Origin: Duganella sp. 1411
Lineage (GTDB): Bacteria > Pseudomonadota > Gammaproteobacteria > Burkholderiales > Burkholderiaceae_D
DNA: 64,000 nucleotides
Direction of reading: 5' to 3'
Assembly: GCF_017833525.1 (NCBI RefSeq)
Contig: NZ_JAFICD010000003.1
Location: forward strand, 186,001 to 250,000
Shown here: positions 26,901-35,102 of the stretch, one piece after another
How positions within the stretch are numbered: position 1 is the stretch's first letter
Layout of the letters: every line of letters starts with the position of its first letter
Made by a program: the position numbers and the translations under genes
Notes under the pieces: model-generated
Seen by the model: the letters and a program-made list of their open reading frames with translations, nothing else
The model's database searches: none
What the model was told of the DNA's origin: nothing

Positions 26901-27896
26901 TCAGGATTTGGCGAACGCCAGGAAATCGGCGTTGAACTTGTCCTTGTGGGTGTCGGTCAGGCCGTGCGGCGCGCCCGGGTAAACGATCAGCTTGGCGCCT
27001 TTGACGATGGCCGCCGAGGCCCGGCCCGCCGCGTCGATCGGCACGATCTGGTCGTCGTCGCCGTGGATGACCAGGGTCGGCTTGTCGAACTTTTTCAGGT
27101 CGTCGCGGAAGTCGGTCTCCGAGAACGCCTTGATCGAGTCGTAGGTGTTCTTGTGGCCGGCCTGCATGCCCTGCGCGGTCCACGAGTTGATCAATCCCTG
27201 CGACACCTTGGCGCCCGGACGGTTGAAGCCGAAGAACGGACCCGAGGCGATGTCGATATACAGCTGCGCGCGGTTGGCGACCGAGCCGGCGCGGATGCCG
27301 TCGAACACTTCGATCGGCAGGCCGCCCGGGTTGGTGGCGGTCTTGAGCATCAGCGGCGGCACCGCCGAGATCAGGCCCAGCTTGGCGACGCGCTTGGTGC
27401 CGTGGCGGCCGACGTAACGCGCCACCTCGCCGCCGCCGGTCGAGAAGCCGGCCAGGATGATGTTGTGCAAGTCCAGCTTTTCGATCAGCTGCGCCAGGTC
27501 GTCGGCGTAGTGGTCCATGTCGTTGCCGTCCCAAGGCTGGCTCGACCGGCCGTGGCCGCGACGGTCATGGGTGATGACGCGGAAGCCGTTGTTGGCCAGG
27601 TGGAAGGCGGCCGATTCCCAGCTGTCGGCGTTCAGCGGCCAGCCGTGGCTGAGCACGACCGGTTGGCCGCTGCGCGGACCCCAATCCTTGTAGTAGATCT
27701 CGACGCCGTCGCGGGTGGTGAAGGTGCTGGCCGAGTGGGCGGCCGGGCCGCCGGCCTTGGCGACGGGAGCGGCTTCGGCGGCGCCGCCCAGCGCGGCCAG
27801 CGGCACGGCGATGGCTGCGGCAGCGGCGCCGGCGCTGTTGAACAGGGCACTGCGGCGGGACAGGTTGACGGCGGTGTTTTGAGCGGCGTTGTTCAT
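26901..27896 (-). CDS. Tat-exported alpha/beta hydrolase, cofactor-free haloperoxidase type (copy B)
   Basis: This 331-residue protein matches copy A (11234-12229) at every residue I compared after position 11 except Ile297 for Leu. The first 11 residues differ (MNNAAQNTAVN), as does all flanking DNA, so the similarity ends sharply near the start codon. The Tat motif LSRRSALFN, Ser152, Asp282 and His311 are all present. AGAGGAAGATC precedes the ATG. The near identity at the DNA level points to a recent duplication or ongoing gene conversion. Both copies face the same way, so recombination between them would delete or amplify the 15.7 kb in between. Confidence 0.9.
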   Translation of the reverse strand: MNNAAQNTAVNLSRRSALFNSAGAAAAAIAVPLAALGGAAEAAPVAKAGGPAAHSASTFTTRDGVEIYYKDWGPRSGQPVVLSHGWPLNADSWESAAFHLANNGFRVITHDRRGHGRSSQPWDGNDMDHYADDLAQLIEKLDLHNIILAGFSTGGGEVARYVGRHGTKRVAKLGLISAVPPLMLKTATNPGGLPIEVFDGIRAGSVANRAQLYIDIASGPFFGFNRPGAKVSQGLINSWTAQGMQAGHKNTYDSIKAFSETDFRDDLKKFDKPTLVIHGDDDQIVPIDAAGRASAAIVKGAKLIVYPGAPHGLTDTHKDKFNADFLAFAKS

Positions 27897-28243
27897 GATG
27901 ATCTTCCTCTTAGTTGATGTATGGGCATCCGGACTGGCTTCTGTGCAAGCCGGCGTTGCGATGGGTTGAATCTTAGGCGCGCCATCGCTTTTGCGGAACA
28001 GACAGCCTTGCAAGGTGACTTTGCAAAAATGCGGCGGCGTGTCACAAAACACCCGTCACTCCGCCAAAATTGCTGATTAAATTTTAGGCACACCCCGTGA
28101 TATTCAACAAACCGCCCGCGAGCCAGCGACCTAGACTGACTACAGAACGTGCAAGTCACCGACCGCATTTCACCGTGTCGTCAAGCGTTCCGATCAGCGA
28201 TAGGCAAGCTATCCACGCAAACTTTTTATTCAGGAGCAATATC
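27897..28243. other. intergenic region, 347 bp
   Basis: This region separates the divergent hydrolase copy B and a secreted-protein gene. It is richer in A and T than the flanks, notably around 28070-28110 and 28215-28230. I see no convincing frame, RNA gene or clear palindrome; a promoter for each gene presumably lies here. Confidence 0.4.
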
Positions 28244-28753
28244 ATGAATGCGATTAAGCAATGGGGCACAAAGGTGGCGGTCTGCGGCATGCTCATGGGC
28301 ACGATAGGAGCGGCGTATGCCGCCAACCCGCACTTTGTCGGCAGGGTAACCGCAACCATCGATAACACGACCGGCACGGCGCAGCTCTGCTTCAAGGTGG
28401 CGGGCCTGGGCAATAATGAAAGCATCAATATTTCCGCCTCCGCCACCGCCTCGGCGACCTATGTCTGCAGAAACGCGGGCGGAAATTGTCCCAACGCCGC
28501 GAATAAAAAAACGGTCACCGGTCCGGTCACCGCGACGCAACAATTTACTTCGGACCAAAACGGCCAAGTGGAAGCGTGCATCACACTGACTCCGCCAAGC
28601 GCGGGCGGCTTTACCTGCCCAGGCAACCAGCAAGTCGTGTTGTCGAGCGTCAGCTATAACGGGTTGAAAGTCACCGTCGGTGATAACGGCCCCAGCGCGA
28701 CGGCCACCCCGTCGATGCTGTCGATCGACCGCGGCGCATGCCCCGCCCCGTAA
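28244..28753 (+). CDS. secreted protein of unknown function
   Basis: This 169-residue protein has a signal peptide (MNAIKQWGTKVAVCGMLM to AYA, cut near residue 26). The mature part is rich in Thr, Ala, Ser and Asn, with paired cysteines (LCFKV, YVCRNAGGNC, EACITL, FTCPGN, GACPAP) likely to form disulfides in the periplasm or outside. It ends in a Cys-Pro stretch. The ATG follows AGGAGCAATATC. I do not recognise a family; composition suggests a beta-rich extracytoplasmic protein. Confidence 0.65.
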   Translation: MNAIKQWGTKVAVCGMLMGTIGAAYAANPHFVGRVTATIDNTTGTAQLCFKVAGLGNNESINISASATASATYVCRNAGGNCPNAANKKTVTGPVTATQQFTSDQNGQVEACITLTPPSAGGFTCPGNQQVVLSSVSYNGLKVTVGDNGPSATATPSMLSIDRGACPAP

Positions 28754-28903
28754 GCTTGCGCGCGACAGGACGAGGATGGCGCGGCGGCGGTCCGCGCCAT
28801 CCTTCTCCCTTTTAGTTGATGTAGAGATATATCCGGCTGTGCTACGATCCTCCGCGAGTGTGGCCGCGCGTTGGCGGACAGCGCCACGAAAACGGATATA
28901 AAG

Positions 28904-29821
28904 ATGCCAATTGGTAATGACTTCGACTGGAACGACATCCCGCTGATCCTGGCGCTGGCCCGCGGCGGCAGCATGAGCGCCACCGGCCGCCAGCTGGGCG
29001 TGGACGCGTCGACCATCAGCCGCCGCATCGCCGCCGCCGAGAAGGCCCTCAAACTGCGCCTGTTCATCCGCGACAACACCGGCTACCAGCTGACCGACGC
29101 CGGCCGCGTGTTCGTCCAGCACGGCGAAGCCGTCTACGGCAACGTCCAGAGCATGTTGCAGGCGTCGTCGCAAGAGGCCGACGCGACGGCCGGCCCGGTC
29201 AACATCACGTCCATCGATTTCCTGTTCGACTATTGGCTGCTCGACCATGTGCCGGGGCTGCACGCGCAGCATCCGCACCTGCAGCTGACCTTGCAGGCGG
29301 AAAACCAGAACCTGTCGTTCACCCGCCGCGAGGCCGATTTCGCGCTGCGCATGGGAAAACCCGGCGCGGACGCGGCGCTGGTGATGCGCAAGCTGGGCGA
29401 CCTGGGCTTCGCCGTCTATGGCCACGCCCGCTTCGCCGACACGCCGCGCGCCTGCTGGGGCACGCAGCCGTGGATCGCCTACGACGACGCGCTGGCCGGC
29501 ACCGGCGAAATGCAATGGCTGGCGGCGATGGCGCCGCAGCCGCGCCGCGTGCTCAAGGTCAACAGCCTGAGCACGATGGTGCGCGCCTGCCGCGCCGGCG
29601 TCGGCATGGCGCTGCTGCCGTGCATCATGGGCGAACCGGAGGGCCTGCGGCGCATCGGCGCCGGCGTCGAGCTGCAGCGCGACATCTGGCTGCTGAGCCA
29701 TCGCGACGCCGGCTCGATCGCCCGCTTCAAGGCCGTCTCCGCCTGGCTGACGCAGCTCTACGCCAGCAACCAGGACTTGCTGTGCGGGGCCGCCCTCGGC
29801 CCCCAATTACTACCCGCCTAA
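28904..29821 (+). CDS. LysR-family transcriptional regulator
   Basis: From the ATG at 28904 the protein has 305 residues. The helix-turn-helix is DIPLILALARGGSMSATGRQ then LGVDASTISRRIAAAEKALK. The substrate domain follows (GPVNITSIDFLFDYWLLDHV). SRRIAAAE and the DFALRMG stretch place it in the branch of LysR proteins that often act on nearby single genes. An in-frame TTG lies 11 codons upstream (28871), and the ribosome-binding site before the ATG is weak. The target is not evident. Confidence 0.83.
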   Translation: MPIGNDFDWNDIPLILALARGGSMSATGRQLGVDASTISRRIAAAEKALKLRLFIRDNTGYQLTDAGRVFVQHGEAVYGNVQSMLQASSQEADATAGPVNITSIDFLFDYWLLDHVPGLHAQHPHLQLTLQAENQNLSFTRREADFALRMGKPGADAALVMRKLGDLGFAVYGHARFADTPRACWGTQPWIAYDDALAGTGEMQWLAAMAPQPRRVLKVNSLSTMVRACRAGVGMALLPCIMGEPEGLRRIGAGVELQRDIWLLSHRDAGSIARFKAVSAWLTQLYASNQDLLCGAALGPQLLPA

Positions 29822-29951
29822 GCGCGATACCGCCGCTAAAACGCAGTCTGGCCCCTGTTTTTTGCAGTTCGTCACATCCGGGTGGATGTACGGATGGCCC
29901 TTGTCTATAGTTCACTCAACGCAACGAACTATTCAACCCAAGGAGCTCAAA

Positions 29952-30152
29952 ATGAACATCGCAAAAAACATGGAAGCCATCTTCGTCGCCGCCGTCGTCA
30001 TCGCCGGCGCCACCAGCTTCGCCACCGCCGCCGTGCCGGCCACGCGCGCCGCCGCGCCAGCCGCCGTCGTCGCGAAAGCCGACACCGGCGCCATGCAAGT
30101 GGTGACGATCACCGCCAAGCGCCTGACCGCCGCCGAAAAAGCCGCGCTGTAA
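29952..30152 (+). CDS. small secreted protein
   Basis: This 66-residue protein starts after AAGGAGCTCAAA. The N-terminus (MNIAKNMEAIFVAAVVIAGA to TAA) is a signal peptide with a hydrophobic core at about 9-24. The remaining 40 residues are Ala-rich and end in VVTITAKRLTAAEKAAL. Short proteins of this type, with a final VTVTAKRL-like motif, are common in Massilia relatives and have no known function. It is 24 bp upstream of the GIN-domain gene and probably in the same operon. Confidence 0.65.
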   Translation: MNIAKNMEAIFVAAVVIAGATSFATAAVPATRAAAPAAVVAKADTGAMQVVTITAKRLTAAEKAAL

Positions 30153-30176
30153 ATCCCGACGACGACGGAGCGCATC

Positions 30177-30944
30177 ATGAAAAAATATCTGAAGGCCGCG
30201 ATGCTGGCCACGGTGTTGTGCAGCGGCGCCGGCGCCGCGCTGGCCGCGGACGTCATCAGCGAGAGCCGCGGTGTCGATGCGCGCGCCGTCAACGTCGATC
30301 TCGATGGCGTCATCAGCCTGAAGATCAAACAGGGCGCGGTCGCCTCGCTGACGCTGTACGGCGAGCCGGAGGCGCTGAAAAAAGTCACGGTGAGCCAGAG
30401 CGGCGACACGCTGCGCATCGGCACCGTCAAGAGCAACAACATCAGCATCGGCGGCAAGCAGGATCTGCGCGCCGAACTGACCTTGCCGAACCTGCGCGCA
30501 CTGGTCTCGGGCGGCGTGGGTGCCACCGAAGTGACGGGGTTCAGCGGCGACAGCCTGCGCCTGGCGCTCGAAGGCGCCGGCGCGGTCAAGGTCAACGCGC
30601 AATACCGCAATGTCGACGTCAAGCTGGGCGGAGTGGGCGGCATGACCGTCAACACCGGCAGCAGCGACAACGTCGAACTGCATCTTAACGGTGCTGGCCG
30701 CATAGAGATGATCGGCCAGACCAAGCAATTGAACGCCAGCCTCGGTGGCGTCGGCAGCCTCGATGCGCAGCAGCTGCGCGCCGAATCGGTGGACGTCAAC
30801 ATGACGGGCCTCGGCAGCGCCTCGGTCTACGCCAGGAACACCGCCAACCTCACCTTGACCGGGCTCGGTTCGGCCACCGTGTATGGCAACCCGGTCAACC
30901 GCAAGTCCAGCGCGCGCGGCCTGGGCGGGGTGAGCTGGCAGTAA
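30177..30944 (+). CDS. GIN-domain (DUF2807) secreted protein
   Basis: This 255-residue protein has a signal peptide (to about residue 23, GAALA) and then repeated short beta-strand turns with recurring GGVG and GLGSA motifs (for example LVSGGVGATEV, VKLGGVGGMTV, NMTGLGSASVY, LTGLGSATVYG). This is the putative auto-transporter adhesin or GIN head domain of DUF2807, a right-handed parallel beta-helix. It is probably periplasmic or surface exposed. CGGAGCGCATC precedes the ATG. Strong terminator hairpins follow. The function is unknown. Confidence 0.82.
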   Translation: MKKYLKAAMLATVLCSGAGAALAADVISESRGVDARAVNVDLDGVISLKIKQGAVASLTLYGEPEALKKVTVSQSGDTLRIGTVKSNNISIGGKQDLRAELTLPNLRALVSGGVGATEVTGFSGDSLRLALEGAGAVKVNAQYRNVDVKLGGVGGMTVNTGSSDNVELHLNGAGRIEMIGQTKQLNASLGGVGSLDAQQLRAESVDVNMTGLGSASVYARNTANLTLTGLGSATVYGNPVNRKSSARGLGGVSWQ

Positions 30945-30990
30945 GCGGCTGGCGATAAGGAATGCGCCGGCGAAGGCCGGCGGCAGCAGG

Positions 30991-31051
30991 AAACACATGG
31001 GTGTGTTTTTTTCCGTCCGGGAGGATGATCTCCACCCGGACGGTTTTTTTT
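30991..31051 (+). terminator. tandem intrinsic terminators of the GIN-domain operon
   Basis: First hairpin: AAACACA (30991-30997) and TGTGTTT (31002-31008), running into a T tract to 31012. Second, stronger hairpin: CCGTCCGGG (31013-31021) and CCCGGACGG (31035-31043), followed by eight T (31044-31051). The T tract overlaps the stop codon of the opposing TadD-like gene. Confidence 0.85.
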
Positions 31052-31799
31052 ATTTGATCCGGCCGGCGTCGATGGCATCGTGTCCGAGCACGATGCGCAT
31101 GTCGGCGGCGGGCGCATCCCCGCCTTGCGCCTTGAGCGGCAAGCCCAAACGCTCCGACAGCGACTGCGCCATCGGTTGTTGCCCGCGCTGATATTCGATG
31201 CGGCTCAGGGGCACGCCGAAGTTCTTCACGTTCGTCAGCCGCACGGTCTTGTACCCTTCCACGCTCAACGAGCGCGCCAGACGCGCGGCGGCGCCGGTGA
31301 CGCCGTTGCCGTTGCTGATTTCAAGGCGCACCAGCTCCTGCATGGGCCGCACCGGCGCCGGTGGCGCGGCCGCAGCGACTGGCGGCGCTGCCGCCACCGT
31401 CGGAGCGACCCGCAGCACCTCCACCAGCGCCGCGCCGATCTGCCGCACCTGCGTGCGCGGCATCGACGATAGCGGGTCCGGCGCCGCCGCGCGCGGCACG
31501 GCGGCCGTGTTCCGCAGCAGCGCGTAGTCGCGCCGCACATCGTGCGCGCGCAGCGTGGCCGCCTGTTCATTCATCCTGGCGGCGCGCTCGCGCTGGCCGT
31601 CCTCCTCCAGCGCGGCGGCCAGCGCCTCCCATTTGGCCGCGTCCATCGGATCGGACAGGCAGGCCCGCTCCAACGACGTGATGAACTGGCCGGGCGGGGC
31701 CTGCGCCGGAGCCGGTTGGATCGACGGCGCCGGCTTCTGCATGCCGCCGCAGGCCAGCAGCAACAGGCCGGCGGCTGTCGCCAGCAGTGGGTTCTTCAT
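31050..31799 (-). CDS. TadD-like lipoprotein with LytR_C domain
   Basis: This 249-residue protein has a lipoprotein signal (MKNPLLATAAGLLLLACGG; lipobox LLAC). Residues about 39-90 look like one or two TPR helices (DPMDAAKWEALAAALEEDGQ, RERAARMNEQAATLRA). A Pro/Ala linker leads to a LytR_C domain (about 160-235: LEISNGNGVTGAAARLARSL, VRLTNVKNFGVPLSRIEY). It takes the place of TadD at the end of the Tad pilus operon, 13 bp after tadC. TadD proteins are TPR lipoproteins needed for assembly. The LytR_C addition suggests a link to the cell wall or envelope. Confidence 0.75.
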   Translation of the reverse strand: MKNPLLATAAGLLLLACGGMQKPAPSIQPAPAQAPPGQFITSLERACLSDPMDAAKWEALAAALEEDGQRERAARMNEQAATLRAHDVRRDYALLRNTAAVPRAAAPDPLSSMPRTQVRQIGAALVEVLRVAPTVAAAPPVAAAAPPAPVRPMQELVRLEISNGNGVTGAAARLARSLSVEGYKTVRLTNVKNFGVPLSRIEYQRGQQPMAQSLSERLGLPLKAQGGDAPAADMRIVLGHDAIDAGRIK

Positions 31800-31812
31800 C
31801 TCGGACCTCCCA

Positions 31813-32748
31813 TTAATGCGCCATGCCTGGCAACACCGAACGATAAATCTGTATCCCCGCGGGGCCGATCAACACCAGCATCAACGTCGGGAAGATGCAG
31901 AAGATCAGAGGGAACAACAACTTCAACGCGATCTTCGCGGCCGCCTCCTCGGCCTGCACGCTGCGCTTGCCGCGCAGGTTGTCCGAGTGCACGCGCAGCG
32001 AATCGCCCATGCTGGTGCCGAAGCGCTCCGACTGGATCAGCATCGCCACCAGCGTGTCGACGTCCTCGACGCCGCTGCGCAGGGCCAGGTTGCGCAGCGC
32101 CCTCTCCTTGCTGAAGCCGGCCCGCATCTCCATCAGCACCAGTTGCAGCTCCTGCGCCAGCGACACGCTCTTGATGTGGATCTCGCCGGCCACCTTGGCC
32201 AGCGCGCGCTCCAGGCTCAGGCCCGCCTCGACGCACACCGTCAGCAGGTCCAGCGCGTCGGGGAAGGTCTCGAAGATCTCGCGGCGGCGGTCGGACGCCT
32301 TGCGCGACAACACCGCGTTCGGCAGGTAGTAGCCGATGCTGGCCGCCAGCAGGAGCAGGAACAGGAAGCTCTTTTGCGGCACGGCGCTCATCATGGTGAT
32401 CGTCAGCAGCGCGGTCAGGCCGGGCAATCCCAGCGCCAGCACCGTCTTGGCGGCGAAGTACAACGACGGCGCCGACGCGCTGCGCCAGCCGGCGTTCATG
32501 AAGCGGGTGCGCAGCGGCGAACGCTCCCACCCCTCCTCCGGCAACGACAGGCGCGAAAACGGCTGCGCCACATGCGCGACCCGCTCGACCCAGCCGCCGT
32601 TCACCTCCGGCATGGCCAGTTCCGGCTCGACGACGTCGTTCAGACGCTCGCGCACCTGCACCGGCGAGAAGATCTTCATCGCCAGCAGCGCCAGGCCGAC
32701 GACGACGATGAACACTATCGCCAGGAAGAGTAACTGCTGTCCGTCCAT
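31813..32748 (-). CDS. tadC: Tad pilus inner-membrane platform protein TadC
   Basis: This 311-residue protein starts at ATG 32748 after AAGGAGCGCGGC. It has a membrane helix at about 7-24, then others around 108-145. A type II secretion F domain follows with EIFETFPDALDLLTVCVEAG and AGFSKERALRNLALRSGVED, and a final hydrophobic stretch (LKLLFPLIFCIFPTLMLVLIG). It pairs with TadB in the inner membrane as the base for the TadA ATPase. Same operon: 12 bp after tadB. Confidence 0.92.
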   Translation of the reverse strand: MDGQQLLFLAIVFIVVVGLALLAMKIFSPVQVRERLNDVVEPELAMPEVNGGWVERVAHVAQPFSRLSLPEEGWERSPLRTRFMNAGWRSASAPSLYFAAKTVLALGLPGLTALLTITMMSAVPQKSFLFLLLLAASIGYYLPNAVLSRKASDRRREIFETFPDALDLLTVCVEAGLSLERALAKVAGEIHIKSVSLAQELQLVLMEMRAGFSKERALRNLALRSGVEDVDTLVAMLIQSERFGTSMGDSLRVHSDNLRGKRSVQAEEAAAKIALKLLFPLIFCIFPTLMLVLIGPAGIQIYRSVLPGMAH

Positions 32749-32759
32749 GCCGCGCTCCT

Positions 32760-33737
32760 TCAGATCCGGATGCGTATCAGCTTGCGCATCCAGAAGACAC
32801 CGCCCACCGCCACCGCGCCCGAGTACCACATCAACCGCACGCCGATCGGATCGGTCCAGAGAATCCGGATGTAGGCCGGATTCGATATCGACATCAGCAA
32901 CAGCACCACCACCGGCAAAATGCCCAGGATCCAGGCCGACATCCGCCCCTCGGCGGACATCACGCGCACTTGCCCCAACAGCTTCAGGCGGGCGCGTATC
33001 AGGCGGCTGATGTTGCCCAGCACCTCGGCCAGGTTGCCACCCGATTCGCGCTGTATCAGCACCGCGATGATCAGATAGCGCAAGTCGGTCAACGGCACGC
33101 GCAGCGCCAGGTTGTGCAGCGCCTCGTTCATCGGCACGCCGTAGTTGATCTCCTCGTAGGCGAACTTGAACTCGCCGGCGATCGGCTCGGGCATTTCCTC
33201 GCCCACCATCTGCATCACGTTGGCGAAGGAGTGGCCCGCCCGCAGCGCGCGGCCGAGGAAGTCGGCCGCCTCCGGCAATTGCTCCTCCAGCTTGGACAGG
33301 CGCGCGCGCCGGGTGCGCATCAACAATATCCACGGCACCGCCAGCGCCAACGCCAGCAGCGCGCACGCCGGCAGCGCCGGCATCCTCACCATGCACACCA
33401 ACGCCAGGCCCGCCGTCAGCATCGCCAGCGAGAAGCCGAGGAACTGCGACACCGACCACTGCACGCCGGCCTGCAGCAGCAGGTTGTCGAGCACCGCCAG
33501 GCGGGCGACGCGGCGCAGCAGCTTTTCCAGCGCCGGCGAGCGGCTGTAGGTGCGCCGCTTGAGGATGTCGACCCGTTCGACGCCGCCCTCGCCGCGTTCG
33601 GCCATCAGGCGCAGACGTTTGGCGATGCGCCGCGCGCCGCCGCCGTGGGCGCCGGACCACCACAGCCAGGCGCCCTCGATCATCAGGATCACGGCCGCGA
33701 ACAGCAGCACCACGAAGGTGGAGAAGACGGCGTCCAT
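32760..33737 (-). CDS. tadB: Tad pilus inner-membrane platform protein TadB
   Basis: This 325-residue protein has an N-terminal membrane helix (FVVLLFAAVILMIEGAWLWW), a pair of helices at about 100-135, the T2SSF domain (EQLPEAADFLGRALRAGHSF, EINYGVPMNEALHNLALRVP, ESGGNLAEVLGNISRLIR) and a C-terminal helix. It is the partner of TadC. It lies 5 bp after the tadA stop, so the operon is tight. Confidence 0.92.
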   Translation of the reverse strand: MDAVFSTFVVLLFAAVILMIEGAWLWWSGAHGGGARRIAKRLRLMAERGEGGVERVDILKRRTYSRSPALEKLLRRVARLAVLDNLLLQAGVQWSVSQFLGFSLAMLTAGLALVCMVRMPALPACALLALALAVPWILLMRTRRARLSKLEEQLPEAADFLGRALRAGHSFANVMQMVGEEMPEPIAGEFKFAYEEINYGVPMNEALHNLALRVPLTDLRYLIIAVLIQRESGGNLAEVLGNISRLIRARLKLLGQVRVMSAEGRMSAWILGILPVVVLLLMSISNPAYIRILWTDPIGVRLMWYSGAVAVGGVFWMRKLIRIRI

Positions 33738-33742
33738 GGCGG

Positions 33743-35089
33743 CTACTCGTAAATGCGGTCGGGGTCGAACACCGAATCGGGCACCGGCATGCCGAACATG
33801 CGCAGGCGTTCGGCGAAGCGCGGCCGCACGCCGGTGGCGGAAAAGGCGCCCTGCACCTTGCCGTTGGCGTCCACGCCCTTTTGCTCGTAGCGGAAGATCT
33901 CGTGCATGGCGATCACCTCGCCCTCCATGCCGGTCACCTCCTGCAGGCTGACCAGCTTGCGCGTGCCGTCGGTCAGGCGCGAGACCTGCATCACCACCGT
34001 GACGGCGGCGCAGATCTGCTGGCGCGTGGCGCGCGAGGTCAGGTTCACGCCGGCCATGCTGACCATGTTCTCCAGCCGCGCCAGGGCGTCGCGCGGGGTG
34101 TTCGAGTGGACCGTGGCGAGCGAGCCCTCGTGGCCGGTGTTCATCGCCTGCAGCATGTCCAGCGCCTCGGCGCCGCGCACCTCGCCGAGGATGATGCGGT
34201 CGGGCCGCATCCGCAGCGCGTTGCGCACCAGCGAGCGCTGATTGACCTCGCCCTTGCCTTCGATGTTGGGCGGGCGCGTCTCGAGCCGGACCACGTGCGG
34301 CTGGCGCATCTGCAGCTCGGCGGCGTCCTCGATGGTGACGATGCGCTCGCTCGCGGGAATGAACCCGGACAGCACGTTGAGCAAGGTGGTCTTGCCGCTG
34401 CCGGTGCCGCCCGAGATCAGGATGTTGACCTTGGCGTGGCCGAGCGCCTTGAGCACCTGCACCATCGGCGGCGTCAGGCTGCGGTTGTCGAGCAGGTTCT
34501 CGATCGTCAGCGGATTGACCGAGAAGCGCCGGATCGACAGAATCGGACCGTCGATCGCCAGCGGCGGAATGATGGCGTTCACGCGCGAGCCGTCCGGCAG
34601 GCGGGCGTCGACCATCGGGCTCGATTCGTCGACCCGCCGGCCCACGCGCGAGACGATCTTCTCGATGATCTTCATCAGGTGGGCGTTGTCGTTGAAGGTG
34701 ACGCTGGTCAGTTCCAGCCGGCCGGCGCGCTCGACGTACACCATCGAATGGGTGTTGACCAGGATGTCGGACACGCCGGGATCGGCCAGCAGCGGCTCGA
34801 GCGGGCCGAAGCCGAGCATCTCGTGCTGGATGTCGAGCACCAGGTTGTGGCGCTCGTGCTGGTTCAGCACGATGCGCTCCTCCTCGATGATGCGCTGGAC
34901 CAGCAGCGCCAGCTCGTGCTTGAACTGCTCCGGCGTGAGCCGCTGCAGCCGCTCCAGATCGATGCGGTCCATGATCGTCTGGTGCATGCTCTTTTTCAGC
35001 TCCTGATAGGCCGCCGCCGCCAGTCCCGGGGGACCGCTGCTGCCCTGCCGGCCGTCGTCGCCGCTGGCCAAACGCTCGCGTAAGCTCAT
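33743..35089 (-). CDS. tadA: Tad pilus assembly ATPase TadA/CpaF
   Basis: This 448-residue type II/IV secretion ATPase has a Walker A GGTGSGKTTLLN, an Asp box (TIEDAAELQMRQPHVVRLE), and a Walker B RIILGEVRGAEALDMLQAMN, then a His box (GHEGSLATVHSNTPRDALARL). The N-terminal part carries the conserved QRIIEEERIVLN and LVLDIQHEMLGFGPLEPLL. It powers pilin assembly at the TadB/TadC base. Length is normal for CpaF. Confidence 0.95.
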   Translation of the reverse strand: MSLRERLASGDDGRQGSSGPPGLAAAAYQELKKSMHQTIMDRIDLERLQRLTPEQFKHELALLVQRIIEEERIVLNQHERHNLVLDIQHEMLGFGPLEPLLADPGVSDILVNTHSMVYVERAGRLELTSVTFNDNAHLMKIIEKIVSRVGRRVDESSPMVDARLPDGSRVNAIIPPLAIDGPILSIRRFSVNPLTIENLLDNRSLTPPMVQVLKALGHAKVNILISGGTGSGKTTLLNVLSGFIPASERIVTIEDAAELQMRQPHVVRLETRPPNIEGKGEVNQRSLVRNALRMRPDRIILGEVRGAEALDMLQAMNTGHEGSLATVHSNTPRDALARLENMVSMAGVNLTSRATRQQICAAVTVVMQVSRLTDGTRKLVSLQEVTGMEGEVIAMHEIFRYEQKGVDANGKVQGAFSATGVRPRFAERLRMFGMPVPDSVFDPDRIYE

Positions 35090-35102
35090 GTGCCGCTCCA
35101 GT

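Noticed and set aside
11234..27896. Composite transposon ending in the two hydrolase copies
   Set aside because: No transposase, terminal inverted repeats or target duplication seen; the repeats are the hydrolase genes themselves.
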